41,663 nucleotides of DNA, taken from Staphylococcus argensis. Lineage in GTDB: Bacteria > Bacillota > Bacilli > Staphylococcales > Staphylococcaceae. A model generated the notes under the pieces. The model saw only the letters and a list, made by a program, of their open reading frames with translations. It was not told where the DNA came from and did no database searches. Location: NCBI RefSeq assembly GCF_002902305.1, contig NZ_PPPX01000001.1:98787-140449 (forward strand), given 5' to 3'. A program made the translations under genes and the position numbers. Of this stretch, positions 33,765-41,663 are shown piece by piece. Position 1 is the stretch's first letter. Each line of letters opens with the position of its first letter.

Positions 33765-35262
33765 CTTACTGATCTTGCCACTACTCCTTCCAGTCATTTG
33801 CGCGTTAGTCTTAGTTTTTACACGTAAAAATAGTCTGTTGTCACGCATTCTATCTATCGGTACGATGAGTGTTTCAACATTAATCTCAGTGTATCTACTC
33901 ATCCATGTGATGCGCACACATCCTTTAGTGCTCGATTTCGGTGGATGGAGAGCACCATTTGGCATTCAGTTCGTCGGTGATACGTTCAGCTTACTGATGG
34001 TCACGACGTCTAGTTTCGTAGTGACACTCATCATCGCCTATGGTTTCGGTCGAGCTGAGAAACGTGCGATTCGTTACTACTTACCAAGTTTCATACTCTT
34101 TCTTACCACAGGCGTCGTCGGGTCATTTTTAACCGCAGATTTATTTAACATCTACGTCATGTTTGAGGTAATGTTACTTGCGTCATTCGTGCTCGTTACT
34201 CTCGGTCAATCTGTTGAACAGTTACGAGCAGCGATTATCTACGTCGTGCTAAACATTATTGGGTCATGGTTGCTGTTACTCGGTATAGGCTTGCTTTACA
34301 AACTGACAGGTACATTGAACTATGCGCTTGTCGCTCAACGTCTAGATGATATGAAAGATGCCAGTTCGGTGGTCATCATCGCTATCATCTTCCTCGTGGC
34401 CTTTGGTTCGAAAGCTGCATTAGTACTCTTCATGTGGTTGCCTAAAGCTTATTCTGTACTCAACACTGAGTTGGCAGCACTCTTTGCGGCATTGATGACT
34501 AAAGTCGGAGCGTATGCGTTAATTCGCTTCTTCACATTGATGTTCAATGACCATCCAGAGATTACACATGAACTGCTCGTCGTCTTAGCATGCATCACGA
34601 TGTTGATCGGCGCTTTCGGTGTACTTGCTTACACGAATATTAAAAAGATTGCAGCATATCAAGTTATTCTATCCATTGGCTTTATCATTTTAGGTCTAGG
34701 TAGTCACACATTCTCTGGTGTGAGTGGGGCTATCTTCTATTTAGCAAATGACATCATCGTGAAGACGTTATTATTCTTCATTATCGGTTCCCTCGTTTAT
34801 ATGAGCGGTCGCCAACATTATAGTTATCTTCACGGTTTAGCTAAGCGAGAGCCATTCTTTGGTGTAGCGTTCATCATCATGATCTTTGCGATTGGTGGAG
34901 TTCCGCCGTTCAGTGGTTTCCCAGGTAAGATTTATATCTTTAAAGGGGCGATTGAAAATGGTAACTATATTGGTTTAGCGCTCATGATTATTACGAGCTT
35001 GCTTGCAATGTATAGTCTCTTCCGAATTTACTTCAAGATGTATTCAGGGCATTCAGCGGAAGGTGAGCGCGTAGAATTTAATCCACTTCAAGGTTACCGT
35101 AAGTGGCTGATTGGCATCTTAACGACGGTTGTACTTCTCATGGGGCTCGCAGCACCGCTGTTATTCAAAGTGACTGATCAAGCGACGAAGATGAATATGA
35201 ATCCGGACAATTATACGAAATTAGTGAACCCGCATTTATTGAAGGAGGCGCATAAGAGATGA
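33757..35262 (+). CDS. mnhD2: Mnh2 antiporter subunit D
   Basis: NuoN/NuoM-like proton-translocating subunit, 501 residues with about 14 helices. Recognisable are [34 protein letters not shown] and [19 protein letters not shown]. The start is set at the ATG at 33757, after AAAGGAGAGTG, giving the N-terminus [12 protein letters not shown] as in S. aureus MnhD2; upstream in-frame codons lie inside the ribosome-binding site. It overlaps mnhC2 by 8 bp. Confidence 0.95.
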   Translation: MNNLLILPLLLPVICALVLVFTRKNSLLSRILSIGTMSVSTLISVYLLIHVMRTHPLVLDFGGWRAPFGIQFVGDTFSLLMVTTSSFVVTLIIAYGFGRAEKRAIRYYLPSFILFLTTGVVGSFLTADLFNIYVMFEVMLLASFVLVTLGQSVEQLRAAIIYVVLNIIGSWLLLLGIGLLYKLTGTLNYALVAQRLDDMKDASSVVIIAIIFLVAFGSKAALVLFMWLPKAYSVLNTELAALFAALMTKVGAYALIRFFTLMFNDHPEITHELLVVLACITMLIGAFGVLAYTNIKKIAAYQVILSIGFIILGLGSHTFSGVSGAIFYLANDIIVKTLLFFIIGSLVYMSGRQHYSYLHGLAKREPFFGVAFIIMIFAIGGVPPFSGFPGKIYIFKGAIENGNYIGLALMIITSLLAMYSLFRIYFKMYSGHSAEGERVEFNPLQGYRKWLIGILTTVVLLMGLAAPLLFKVTDQATKMNMNPDNYTKLVNPHLLKEAHKR

Positions 35263-35741
35263 GACAAGTCGTCCTAAATGTAATCATTGCTTTTCTTTGG
35301 GTGTTATTCCAAGATGAAGAGTCCTTTAAGTTCTCTACTTTCTTTGCGGGTTACTTAATCGGTGTCATCGTGATTTATATTCTTCACCGTTTCTTCGGAC
35401 AAGAATTCTATCTGAAAAAGGTCTGGGTCGCGATTAAGTTCTTAGCTGTCTATCTCTACCAACTCACGACTTCAAGCCTATCGATTATTAATTACATCTT
35501 GTTTAAAACGCGCGACATGAATCCGGGGATGGTGACGTACGAAACGTCATTGAAGAACGATTGGGAGATTGCCTTTCTCACGATACTCGTCATTATTACC
35601 CCAGGTTCGACCGTCATTCGCATTTCGGATGAGAAGAAAAAGTTCTTTATTCATGCGATAGATGTCTCTGAAGAAGAGAAAGCGAAATTATTGAAAAGTA
35701 TACGACAGTACGAAGATCTCATATTGGAGGTGGCACGATGA
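35259..35741 (+). CDS. mnhE2: Mnh2 antiporter subunit E
   Basis: Membrane protein of 160 residues; the N-terminal half has hydrophobic helices ([15 protein letters not shown]), and the rest holds the typical MnhE segment [16 protein letters not shown]. The start overlaps the mnhD2 stop as ATGA. Length and order match MnhE2. Confidence 0.94.
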   Translation: MRQVVLNVIIAFLWVLFQDEESFKFSTFFAGYLIGVIVIYILHRFFGQEFYLKKVWVAIKFLAVYLYQLTTSSLSIINYILFKTRDMNPGMVTYETSLKNDWEIAFLTILVIITPGSTVIRISDEKKKFFIHAIDVSEEEKAKLLKSIRQYEDLILEVAR

Positions 35742-36040
35742 TTGAACACATTACAACGTTCTTTATTACAAGTGCGATAGTGATCTTTGGTATCGCATTG
35801 TTCCTTACGTTATTTAGATTGATTAAAGGACCAACAACAGCCGATCGCGTTGTTGCCTTTGACGCAGCCAGTGCCATCCTTATGAGTATCGTCGGTGTCA
35901 TTAGCGTGCTCTATGGTACATTCTCATTCCTTGATTCTATCTTGTTAATCGCGATTATTTCCTTTGTGAGTTCCGTGTCTATTTCGCGATTTATTGAAGG
36001 AGGGAAGGTCTTCCATGCCTCAAATAAGCGAAATCGTTAG
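35738..36040 (+). CDS. mnhF2: Mnh2 antiporter subunit F
   Basis: Three-helix membrane subunit of 100 residues with the MnhF motif [16 protein letters not shown] around residue 30. The ATG overlaps the mnhE2 stop (ATGA), with GGAGGTGGC just upstream. Confidence 0.94.
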   Translation: MIEHITTFFITSAIVIFGIALFLTLFRLIKGPTTADRVVAFDAASAILMSIVGVISVLYGTFSFLDSILLIAIISFVSSVSISRFIEGGKVFHASNKRNR

Positions 36041-36473
36041 TCTCATTGCTGCTATACTGCTCTTTTTAGGAAGTATCATCGCGCTCATTAGTGCTATAGG
36101 GCTGATTAAATTTCAAGACGTCTTCTTGCGCAGTCACGCTGCTACAAAGAGTTCAACGTTATCTGTATTATTTACGATTGTCGGTGTCTTAATTTACTTT
36201 ATGACGACACAAGGTTATCTCAGTGTTCGCTTGATTCTCGCATTGATTTTCATCAATCTAACTTCTCCGGTAGGTGGACATCTCATCTCAAGAGCCGCTT
36301 ATCGTACTGGGGCGTTTATGTATCGTAGAAAGGATGGCCCTCGCCAGGCAGATATTCTGTTGAGTTCGAGTGAACATAATACGTTCGAAGAGCTGAAACA
36401 GCGTGCGAAGGTACGTGAAGAACGTCGTTTAGAGAATTATCGTAAAGAACACGAAGATTTCGATGATCGTTAA
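36015..36473 (+). CDS. mnhG2: Mnh2 antiporter subunit G
   Basis: Last subunit, 152 residues, three helices then a charged cytosolic tail ([18 protein letters not shown]). The MnhG motif [20 protein letters not shown] is exact. The ATG at 36015 follows GAAGGAGGGAA at 35996-36006; the in-frame TTG at 35994 precedes it. It overlaps mnhF2 by 26 bp. Confidence 0.93.
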   Translation: MPQISEIVSLIAAILLFLGSIIALISAIGLIKFQDVFLRSHAATKSSTLSVLFTIVGVLIYFMTTQGYLSVRLILALIFINLTSPVGGHLISRAAYRTGAFMYRRKDGPRQADILLSSSEHNTFEELKQRAKVREERRLENYRKEHEDFDDR

Positions 36474-36875
36474 AGGTTGAAGCGTTTATTAATATCCAAA
36501 GTTGAGGAAGTCCATCTCGATGTAAGTTGCGTCGATGAATTAGATCGACTTCCCTCTCGCTTTGGAATGAGAGTGGTTCGAACTATATTTAATGGTGCAT
36601 CACATTTAAATATGCATAAAAATGATGATAAAATATTAAGTGAATGTAATTGTCTGAAATGCTACAGTATTTCTTATCTTAAAGCGTTAAGAATGAACGG
36701 ATTCCATCCTTAAAGAGCGTGTCATTCAATTGATGACGATATGACATTGGTCTGTATTTGATGGAATGAGGGGAGCTGACAAATCGCGCTTTAAAAGTTA
36801 TTAATTATTGAAATATTCTGTGTTTCAACCTCAGCAATTATAAAGAAAAATAGTGAACTGAAAAGAGGTGAAACT
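36474..36875. other. Intergenic region after mnhG2 with a long hairpin
   Basis: GAGGAAGTCCATCT (36504-36517) pairs with AGATCGACTTCCCTC (36542-36556), with one bulge, 31 bp after mnhG2; no T run follows, so it may stabilise or end the operon mRNA. An apparent 78-codon frame starting at the TTG at 36477 lacks a ribosome-binding site and a recognisable product. The rest is AT-rich leader for the antiporter gene. Confidence 0.5.
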
Positions 36876-38924
36876 TTGCAAATTTTTGAAACGATACTCA
36901 TATTTTTAGCGCTCGTTATCGTGAGCTCACTTGTACATACCTACTTACCAAAGGTGCCACTTGCTTTTATCCAAATTATCTTGGGAATGTTACTTTATCT
37001 CACGCCTATTCCGGTTGAATTTCACTTTGATAGCGAGCTCTTCATGTTAACACTCATCGCGCCACTACTCTTCGTGGAAGGGGTACACGTCTCAAGGGTC
37101 CACTTAAGACGGTATATCAAACCTGTATTGATGATGGCCTTAGGACTTGTTGTCACTACGGTAATTGTTGTAGGCCTCTTCGTGCACTGGATATGGCCAG
37201 AACTTCCACTGGCAGCTGCATTTGCACTCGCAGCAATCCTTTGTCCTACCGATGCAGTGGCGGTACAAGCAATCACTCAAGGCAAAGTCTTACCTAAAGG
37301 TGCAATGACGATCCTTGAAGGTGAATCTCTACTTAATGATGCTGCAGGTATCATTTCATTTAAAATATCTGTTGCTGCCTTGATTACTGGTGCATTCTCA
37401 ATATTCAATGCAGTAGAACAATTCCTCATTTCTTCGATCGGCGGATTTATCATCGGTCTCATCATCGGTGTCGTACTCGTTCGATTTAGAATTACGTTGA
37501 CACACCGGGGTATTGAGAATGTGAATATGTTTACGTTTATCCAGTTGCTGACGCCATTTGTGACATATCTTGTTGCTGAAATGCTACATGCGTCTGGAAT
37601 CATCGCAGCGGTAGTTGCAGGTCTCGTGCACGGCTTTGAACGCGATCGTATCGCACAAGCACGTACGCAATTACAGATGAGTTACAATCACACGTGGAAC
37701 ATCTTGAGCTATGCACTCAACGGTTTCGTCTTCTCTATTCTTGGTTTCCTCGTTCCTGAAGTTATCGAGAAGATTGTGAAGTACGAGCCACATAACTTAC
37801 TCTTCTTAGTCATCGTTACAGCGTTAATCGCTTTAGCCGTTTATTTATTCAGATTCTTATGGGTTTACGTACTCTATCCTTATTTCTACTTGCCAATCAG
37901 TCCATTCCAGAAGATTATGGCACAGAATGATGATAATTATAACCCTACAGAAACGCCACCTAAACGGAGTATGTACGCTTTTCTAATGACGTTGTGTGGT
38001 GTGCATGGTACGATTTCGCTTGCTATCGCCTTGACGCTACCTTATGTGTTAGCGGATCATCATAAATTTACATTCCGTGATGACTTACTATTTATCGCTT
38101 CAGGCATGGTCATCATCAGCTTAGTGATGGCGCAAGTCGTCTTACCATTGATTACGCCGAATGCGAAGAAACCTAAGATTAAAGGTATGAACTTCAAACA
38201 AGCACGTATCTTTATCTTAGAGCATGTGATCGATTCATTGAATAAGAAATCTACGGCAGAATCTAGTTATCGTTACGGTAACGTCATTAAGGAATATCAT
38301 GATAAATTAGCCTTTTTAAAAACAGTAGAGAATGAAGATGAGAACTCGAAAGAATTGCAGCGTCTTCAAAAGCTCGCGTTTGATGTGGAGAATGCGACAT
38401 TAAATAAATTAGTTGAAAATGGCGACATCACATCTAACGTGCTCGACAACTACCTACGCTATGCAGAACGTACACAAGTCTACAAACAAGCATCGTTAAT
38501 CCAAAGAATTATCGTGGGAATAAGAGGTTATTTCTTGAAAAAACGTATTCGTAAACGCATGCGCACAAATGCAGCCTCTTCGCTCTCTATCGCGGATAAC
38601 TTAGTCGAAATATCTAACGTTATGCGTACAGTGCACTACCATGTTGTCAGTCGTTTAAGTAAAGAAACGACAGAGAACAACAAATTAGAGGTCGGTATGG
38701 TTTGTGATGCGTATCTCGTGCGAATTGATAACTTAACACCTGATAACTTCTTTAATCCAAATAACGAGAACTCTATCACGAAGATTAAGTTGGTCGCTCT
38801 GAAAGAACAGCGTCGTTTACTCAGTCAATTAACAGATGAAGATGAGATTAGTGAGGCGACTGCGTTGAAGATTCGAGAAGCGATTAACTACGATGAAATG
38901 ATTATTGTAGATAGTTTAACTTAA
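36876..38924 (+). CDS. CPA1-family Na+/H+ antiporter (NhaP-type)
   Basis: Membrane antiporter of 682 residues starting with TTG at 36876 (AAGAGGTGAAA just upstream). Residues 1 to about 430 form 12-13 helices with the conserved ion-site segments ILCPTDAVAVQAI and ILEGESLLNDAAGIISF. From about 440 onward is a charged cytosolic domain of ~240 residues, typical of the large bacterial CPA1 proteins, probably regulatory. Together with Mnh2 upstream it makes this a cation and pH homeostasis region. The exact ion cannot be inferred. Confidence 0.9.
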   Translation: MQIFETILIFLALVIVSSLVHTYLPKVPLAFIQIILGMLLYLTPIPVEFHFDSELFMLTLIAPLLFVEGVHVSRVHLRRYIKPVLMMALGLVVTTVIVVGLFVHWIWPELPLAAAFALAAILCPTDAVAVQAITQGKVLPKGAMTILEGESLLNDAAGIISFKISVAALITGAFSIFNAVEQFLISSIGGFIIGLIIGVVLVRFRITLTHRGIENVNMFTFIQLLTPFVTYLVAEMLHASGIIAAVVAGLVHGFERDRIAQARTQLQMSYNHTWNILSYALNGFVFSILGFLVPEVIEKIVKYEPHNLLFLVIVTALIALAVYLFRFLWVYVLYPYFYLPISPFQKIMAQNDDNYNPTETPPKRSMYAFLMTLCGVHGTISLAIALTLPYVLADHHKFTFRDDLLFIASGMVIISLVMAQVVLPLITPNAKKPKIKGMNFKQARIFILEHVIDSLNKKSTAESSYRYGNVIKEYHDKLAFLKTVENEDENSKELQRLQKLAFDVENATLNKLVENGDITSNVLDNYLRYAERTQVYKQASLIQRIIVGIRGYFLKKRIRKRMRTNAASSLSIADNLVEISNVMRTVHYHVVSRLSKETTENNKLEVGMVCDAYLVRIDNLTPDNFFNPNNENSITKIKLVALKEQRRLLSQLTDEDEISEATALKIREAINYDEMIIVDSLT

Positions 38925-38936
38925 ATAATATAAAGA

Positions 38937-38998
38937 AACACTTTCGCTTTGAAGTCACTGTCGAAGGAAGATAAAGTGACGAGCGAAAGTGTTTTTAT
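38937..38998 (+). terminator. Terminator of the CPA1 antiporter gene
   Basis: AACACTTTCGCT (38937-38948) pairs with AGCGAAAGTGTT (38982-38993), with an inner GTCACT/AGTGAC helix, then TTTAT. Confidence 0.88.
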
Positions 38999-39041
38999 AT
39001 GGGCATTATCAAATATGGCCGGTTAAACTTAAAAAGTATTT

Positions 39042-39272
39042 AATTTTCAATGTTATGACTCTCGCTTGCTTGGGAGAAGTACAGAAATCTATGATTTCGT
39101 AGTACTACCCCCGGAAAGCTGACTAGAGTTCGAGAAAGCGATAGCCATCTCGAATTCAGACAGCTACTGCGTAGGACCACACTCAACTAATTCTTTTCGC
39201 TCAAAGAGCTCAAAGAATGGATTTTCGTTGTGGTCTTAAATCCATCTAGCGTCTCGAGTCGACATTGAAAAT
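39042..39272 (-). repeat. Palindromic TIR-bounded repeat, long form, inverted (copy G)
   Basis: Same 231-bp element as at 7113 but in reverse orientation. The ends are AATTTTCAATGT (39042-39053) and ACATTGAAAAT (39262-39272). Reading leftward it carries GTCGACTCGAGACGCTAGATGG, the GAGCTC hairpin, the full internal module including CCGGGGGTAGTAC, and GCAAGCGAGAGTC. It is very close to the 7113 copy, so both are recent or functionally constrained. Confidence 0.8.
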
Positions 39273-39343
39273 GGATTTATAATTCATTTTTTAGTTATTT
39301 TCATCTACCTCATATACTATTTTAAATAAACTAGAATGAATAT

Positions 39344-39390
39344 AAAAAGATGACTCCAACGACGGGGGAGGATTTGAACCGTCGTTGGAG
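39344..39390 (-). terminator. Terminator of mntABC/RsaC
   Basis: A perfect 12-bp stem, CTCCAACGACGG (39354-39365) with CCGTCGTTGGAG (39379-39390), followed on the minus strand by TCATCTTTTTATA. The loop holds TCCTCCC. Confidence 0.9.
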
Positions 39391-39788
39391 TTGAGAGATT
39401 ATCTAGGCTTGAATACCACCATATCGTACGTCATGTATTAGGAGGGTACGTACGATATGGGACTATTCACCTCAACGAAGAGGTTCATAGCCCGGAATGT
39501 TATTACCTTAGGAGAATTATTGACTTAACGTAGCACCTGTTAAAGGGGAGCGGTGTCTACGTTAAGTGGCTGTCAAAGGGGTATTTGACTTATAGTACCG
39601 TTGCCCCCGCCAACTCTCAGGGTGGAGACTGTAGTTAGCCGGAACAAGGTAATTGTACGGCCATCTGTTCGAATCACTATGATGATAACCCAACAGGCAG
39701 TGGGAGGATATCACTGCCTCTGGTTTAATCTCTGAATAGCGATTACACTTCTAAAGTATTTCTGCCAATTTCATCCCCTTGTGTAGCC
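39344..39788 (-). ncRNA. rsaC: RsaC-like RNA from the 3' UTR of the mnt operon
   Basis: The 445 bp after mntC, up to a strong terminator, hold no protein gene but many hairpins. On the minus strand, in order: AGGCAGTG-loop ATATCCTCC-CACTGCCT (39695-39719); GTCAAA-loop TACCCC-TTTGAC (39572-39589); CTTAACGTAG(A)CACC-loop GCTCCCCTTTAACA (39524-39566); a perfect 13-bp stem with loop ACCCTCCTAATACATG (39419-39460); and the terminator stem with loop TTCAAATCCTCCC. Each loop exposes a CCUCC/CCCC motif. S. aureus RsaC is known to be cut from the mntABC 3' UTR during manganese starvation and to repress sodA; position and C-rich loops identify this as its counterpart. Confidence 0.78.
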
Positions 39789-40718
39789 TTATTTCATACT
39801 CTTGTGTACTGTGTCGATGTTTGATTTCATCATATTGTAATAAGAGTCCCCGTCTGTTCCTTTTTTACCGATAGAGTCTGTATAAACTTTACCGTAAATA
39901 TCTTTATCTGTTTCTTCACTGAGACTCTTCATGCTCTTCTCATCTACACTTGTTTCGACGAGTAAGTTCTTCACATCGTTGTCTTTAACGAAATGAATGG
40001 CTTGTTTCATTTGAGAAGGTGTACCTTGTTTTTCAGTATTGATTTCCCAAATATAACCCGCGTTGATGTCATATTCTTGTGCAAAGTATTTAAATGCACC
40101 TTCACTCGTAATCATTGTACGTTGATCTTTAGGGATATCTTTGAATTTCTTATGACTATCTTTATTGAGTTTATCTAATTTCTCTTTATATTTGTCGCCT
40201 TTATCTTGGTATGTTGATTTGTGATCTTTATCGTATTTTTCTAATGCATTTTGGATGCTTGTTACGTATTTAATACCGTTAGATAGACTTAACCATGCAT
40301 GTGGATCACGGTTTGAATCGATGTGCTTAGCACCTTTTAAATAATTCGGTTTCACTTTGTCGGAAACAGATACGACGGAGTCATCTTTTTCAGATTTGCC
40401 TGCTTGGTCTAAAGCCTTTTTAAACCAACCATTACCTGTCTCTAAGTTCAACCCGTTATAGAGAATAACGTCTGCATCAGTTAAAGCTTTGATATCTTTC
40501 GGCTTCACTTCGTACTCGTGCGGATCTTGTCCAATCGGTACGATACTGTGTACTTCGACATTGTCGCCACCCACTTCTTTCGTCATATCGTACAGGATAG
40601 AGTTAGTAGTGACGACTTTGAGTTTATGCTTGCTATCGTGATGGTCCCCTGAACCATTGTTTCCACATGCAGCTAGGAATAAGACTGCTATGAGTAAAAA
40701 TGTAATAAACTTTCTCAT
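39789..40718 (-). CDS. mntC: Manganese ABC transporter substrate-binding lipoprotein
   Basis: Mn(II)-binding surface lipoprotein of 309 residues. Signal peptide 1-17 and lipobox LAAC with Cys18. The four metal ligands of the family are in place: His67 (GQDPHEYEV), His140 (RDPHAWLS), Glu206 (TSEGAF) and Asp281 (VYTDSIG); in mature numbering (minus 17) these are 50, 123, 189 and 264, exactly those of S. aureus MntC. GAAAGGAAG precedes the ATG, which overlaps the mntB stop as ATGA. Its 3' UTR carries the RsaC-like RNA. Expected to be repressed by MntR with manganese (promoter outside the window). Confidence 0.95.
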   Translation of the reverse strand: MRKFITFLLIAVLFLAACGNNGSGDHHDSKHKLKVVTTNSILYDMTKEVGGDNVEVHSIVPIGQDPHEYEVKPKDIKALTDADVILYNGLNLETGNGWFKKALDQAGKSEKDDSVVSVSDKVKPNYLKGAKHIDSNRDPHAWLSLSNGIKYVTSIQNALEKYDKDHKSTYQDKGDKYKEKLDKLNKDSHKKFKDIPKDQRTMITSEGAFKYFAQEYDINAGYIWEINTEKQGTPSQMKQAIHFVKDNDVKNLLVETSVDEKSMKSLSEETDKDIYGKVYTDSIGKKGTDGDSYYNMMKSNIDTVHKSMK

Positions 40719-41548
40719 GATACGCTTCCTTTCTTGATTGGTAAATTCAACTTATGAAGGGCGAAGACGACGAGATAAATAATAAATGCACAAATTACAA
40801 TCGTCGCGCCACTTGGAATGTTGTAAATATAACTGAAATAAAGTCCTACTATTGAACTAACAATACTGATAATACTTGCCACAATCATCATCGTGTGTAG
40901 CTTTTTACAAATTAAAAAAGCAGTTGAAGCGGGTGTAATCAGTAGTGCTACGACTAAGATAATCCCCACAGTTTGAATGCTTGCTACCGTAACTAATGAA
41001 AGTAGTAACATCACGAAATAGTGAATGAATGTTGTATTGAGACCACTCATACGGCTGAATGTCGCATCGAACGTTGAAATCTTCAATGGACGGTAGAAGA
41101 TGATAATGAGTGCGAGCACGACTAAGCTGACGATGAGTGTGGACCAGAATGTCGCGTGCGTGACGGCGAGCAGATTACCGAATAAGATATGGTATAAATC
41201 TGTCGCACTATGTATCAAGCTAATGATGATCACACCACTGGCTAAGAATGCTGTAAAGCTAATACCAATCGCTGCATCGGCTTTCGTCTTACTCTTGTCA
41301 GAGATTAAGCCGATGAAACCACTGGCTAGCATCCCTGTAATCAGTGCACCGACGAACATTGGAATTTGAAAGACGAATGAAAGTGCAACGCCAGGCAAGA
41401 CGGCGTGACTCATTGCATCTCCCATTAATGACAATCCGCGTAGGACGATGATGCTGCCTACTGTGCCACAAACGATACCTACCACCATGGACATAATCAG
41501 TGCACGGTTGAGGAATTGATAATCAAACAAATGTTGAATGAAATCCAC
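40715..41548 (-). CDS. mntB: Manganese ABC transporter permease
   Basis: Membrane permease of the MntABC/SitABC type, 277 residues with about eight helices. Family segments: VGTVGSIIVLRGLSLMGDAM (written here in part), SHAVLPGVALSF and IILVVALLITPASTAFLI. It begins with GTG at 41548, with AAAGGAGTA 7-8 nt upstream and 15 bp after the end of mntA. Forms the channel for Mn(II) delivered by MntC. Confidence 0.94.
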   Translation of the reverse strand: MDFIQHLFDYQFLNRALIMSMVVGIVCGTVGSIIVLRGLSLMGDAMSHAVLPGVALSFVFQIPMFVGALITGMLASGFIGLISDKSKTKADAAIGISFTAFLASGVIIISLIHSATDLYHILFGNLLAVTHATFWSTLIVSLVVLALIIIFYRPLKISTFDATFSRMSGLNTTFIHYFVMLLLSLVTVASIQTVGIILVVALLITPASTAFLICKKLHTMMIVASIISIVSSIVGLYFSYIYNIPSGATIVICAFIIYLVVFALHKLNLPIKKGSVS

Positions 41549-41563
41549 GAGTATACTCCTTTC

Positions 41564-41663
41564 TTATCCGACTTGATTGAGAAATACATCATTGAGTATT
41601 TCAGGTTGTGTCGCTTGTTTGCTTTCACCAAAATAGCGTAAGTTCTTGTTCAGTAACATGACT
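41564..41663 (-). CDS. mntA: Manganese ABC transporter ATPase, C-terminal end
   Basis: The last 32 codons of a minus-strand gene running off the right edge; it ends at TAA (41564-41566). The visible tail, LLNKNLRYFGESKQATQPEI then LNDVFLNQVG, and the position directly before mntB identify the ATP-binding subunit of the manganese transporter. The nucleotide-binding motifs lie outside the window. Confidence 0.8.
   Translation of the reverse strand, partial: VMLLNKNLRYFGESKQATQPEILNDVFLNQVG

Noticed and set aside
36477..36713. 78-codon frame starting TTG after mnhG2
   Set aside because: No ribosome-binding site ahead of the TTG, composition unlike the neighbours, and it contains the long hairpin at 36504-36556.
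39354..39390. tRNA or tmRNA end, suggested by GGTTCAAATCC on the minus strand
   Set aside because: The string looks like a T-arm, but it pairs as the loop of a 12-bp terminator stem and no acceptor, D or anticodon arm can be folded around it.
1..41663. CRISPR array, prophage or transposase gene
   Set aside because: No regularly spaced identical repeats and no phage structural or transposase proteins; the dispersed repeats are irregularly placed and variable, and the single recombinase-like protein lacks its catalytic tyrosine.

Overview
The window is chromosomal DNA from a Staphylococcus, probably a coagulase-negative species. The evidence is an almost unchanged SarA, the staphylococcal mevalonate cluster (mvaK1-mvaD-mvaK2), HemQ, the seven-gene Mnh2 cation/proton antiporter operon, MntBC, and a gene order that matches the S. 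aureus stretch from hemQ to mntABC. The species cannot be fixed from the sequence alone. There are no rRNA or tRNA genes, no CRISPR array, no insertion sequence with a transposase and no prophage.

Layout. 1-3060: end of an unrecognised gene, a DHA2-type drug exporter with its own operator, and a split ThrE-type threonine/serine exporter on the minus strand. 3070-4200: no protein gene; a palindromic repeat and an RsaA-like small RNA with a SigB-type promoter. 4200-7000: hemQ (minus), then pta and lipL (heme, acetyl-phosphate and lipoyl metabolism). 7000-7990: repeats and a possible short transcript. 7992-10991: mevalonate operon feeding isoprenoid and undecaprenyl synthesis. 11292-18434: housekeeping and small enzymes (DUF1450 protein, aldo/keto reductase, flavoprotein, GNAT, HD hydrolase, YwhD, YwiB, argS). 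18643-22057: MagIII-like DNA glycosylase and an orphan metal/siderophore-type binding protein and permease, separated by a minus-strand XRE regulator/membrane protein pair. 22214-25528: HAD protein, an alpha/beta-hydrolase-fold protein without its catalytic residues, a secreted protein behind a WalR-type promoter, and a membrane protein. 25766-28526 (minus): sarA, a HlyD-like adaptor and a YdcZ-type transporter. 28895-30582: small ORFs and a recombinase-fold protein lacking its nucleophile. 30609-36473: mnhA2-G2. 36876-38924: CPA1 Na+/H+ antiporter. 39042-41663 (minus): a second palindromic repeat, an RsaC-like RNA forming the 3' UTR of the mnt operon, mntC, mntB and the end of mntA.

The most rewarding non-coding signals are: (a) the RsaC-like RNA, in which at least five hairpin loops each expose a pyrimidine-rich anti-Shine-Dalgarno sequence; (b) the RsaA-like RNA; (c) a family of nested intergenic repeats whose largest form is about 230 bp, is bounded by 11-12 bp terminal inverted repeats, occurs in both orientations, and also occurs once in a form lacking its internal module; (d) three WalR half-sites in tandem on an 11-bp period. 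The most rewarding protein signals are two apparently catalytically dead members of enzyme families: the recombinase before mnhA2 and the alpha/beta hydrolase after the HAD gene.

The main physiological themes are cation and pH homeostasis (Mnh2, CPA1), manganese uptake with its linked small RNA, isoprenoid precursor synthesis, and global virulence/stress regulation (SarA, SigB-type and WalR-type sites).
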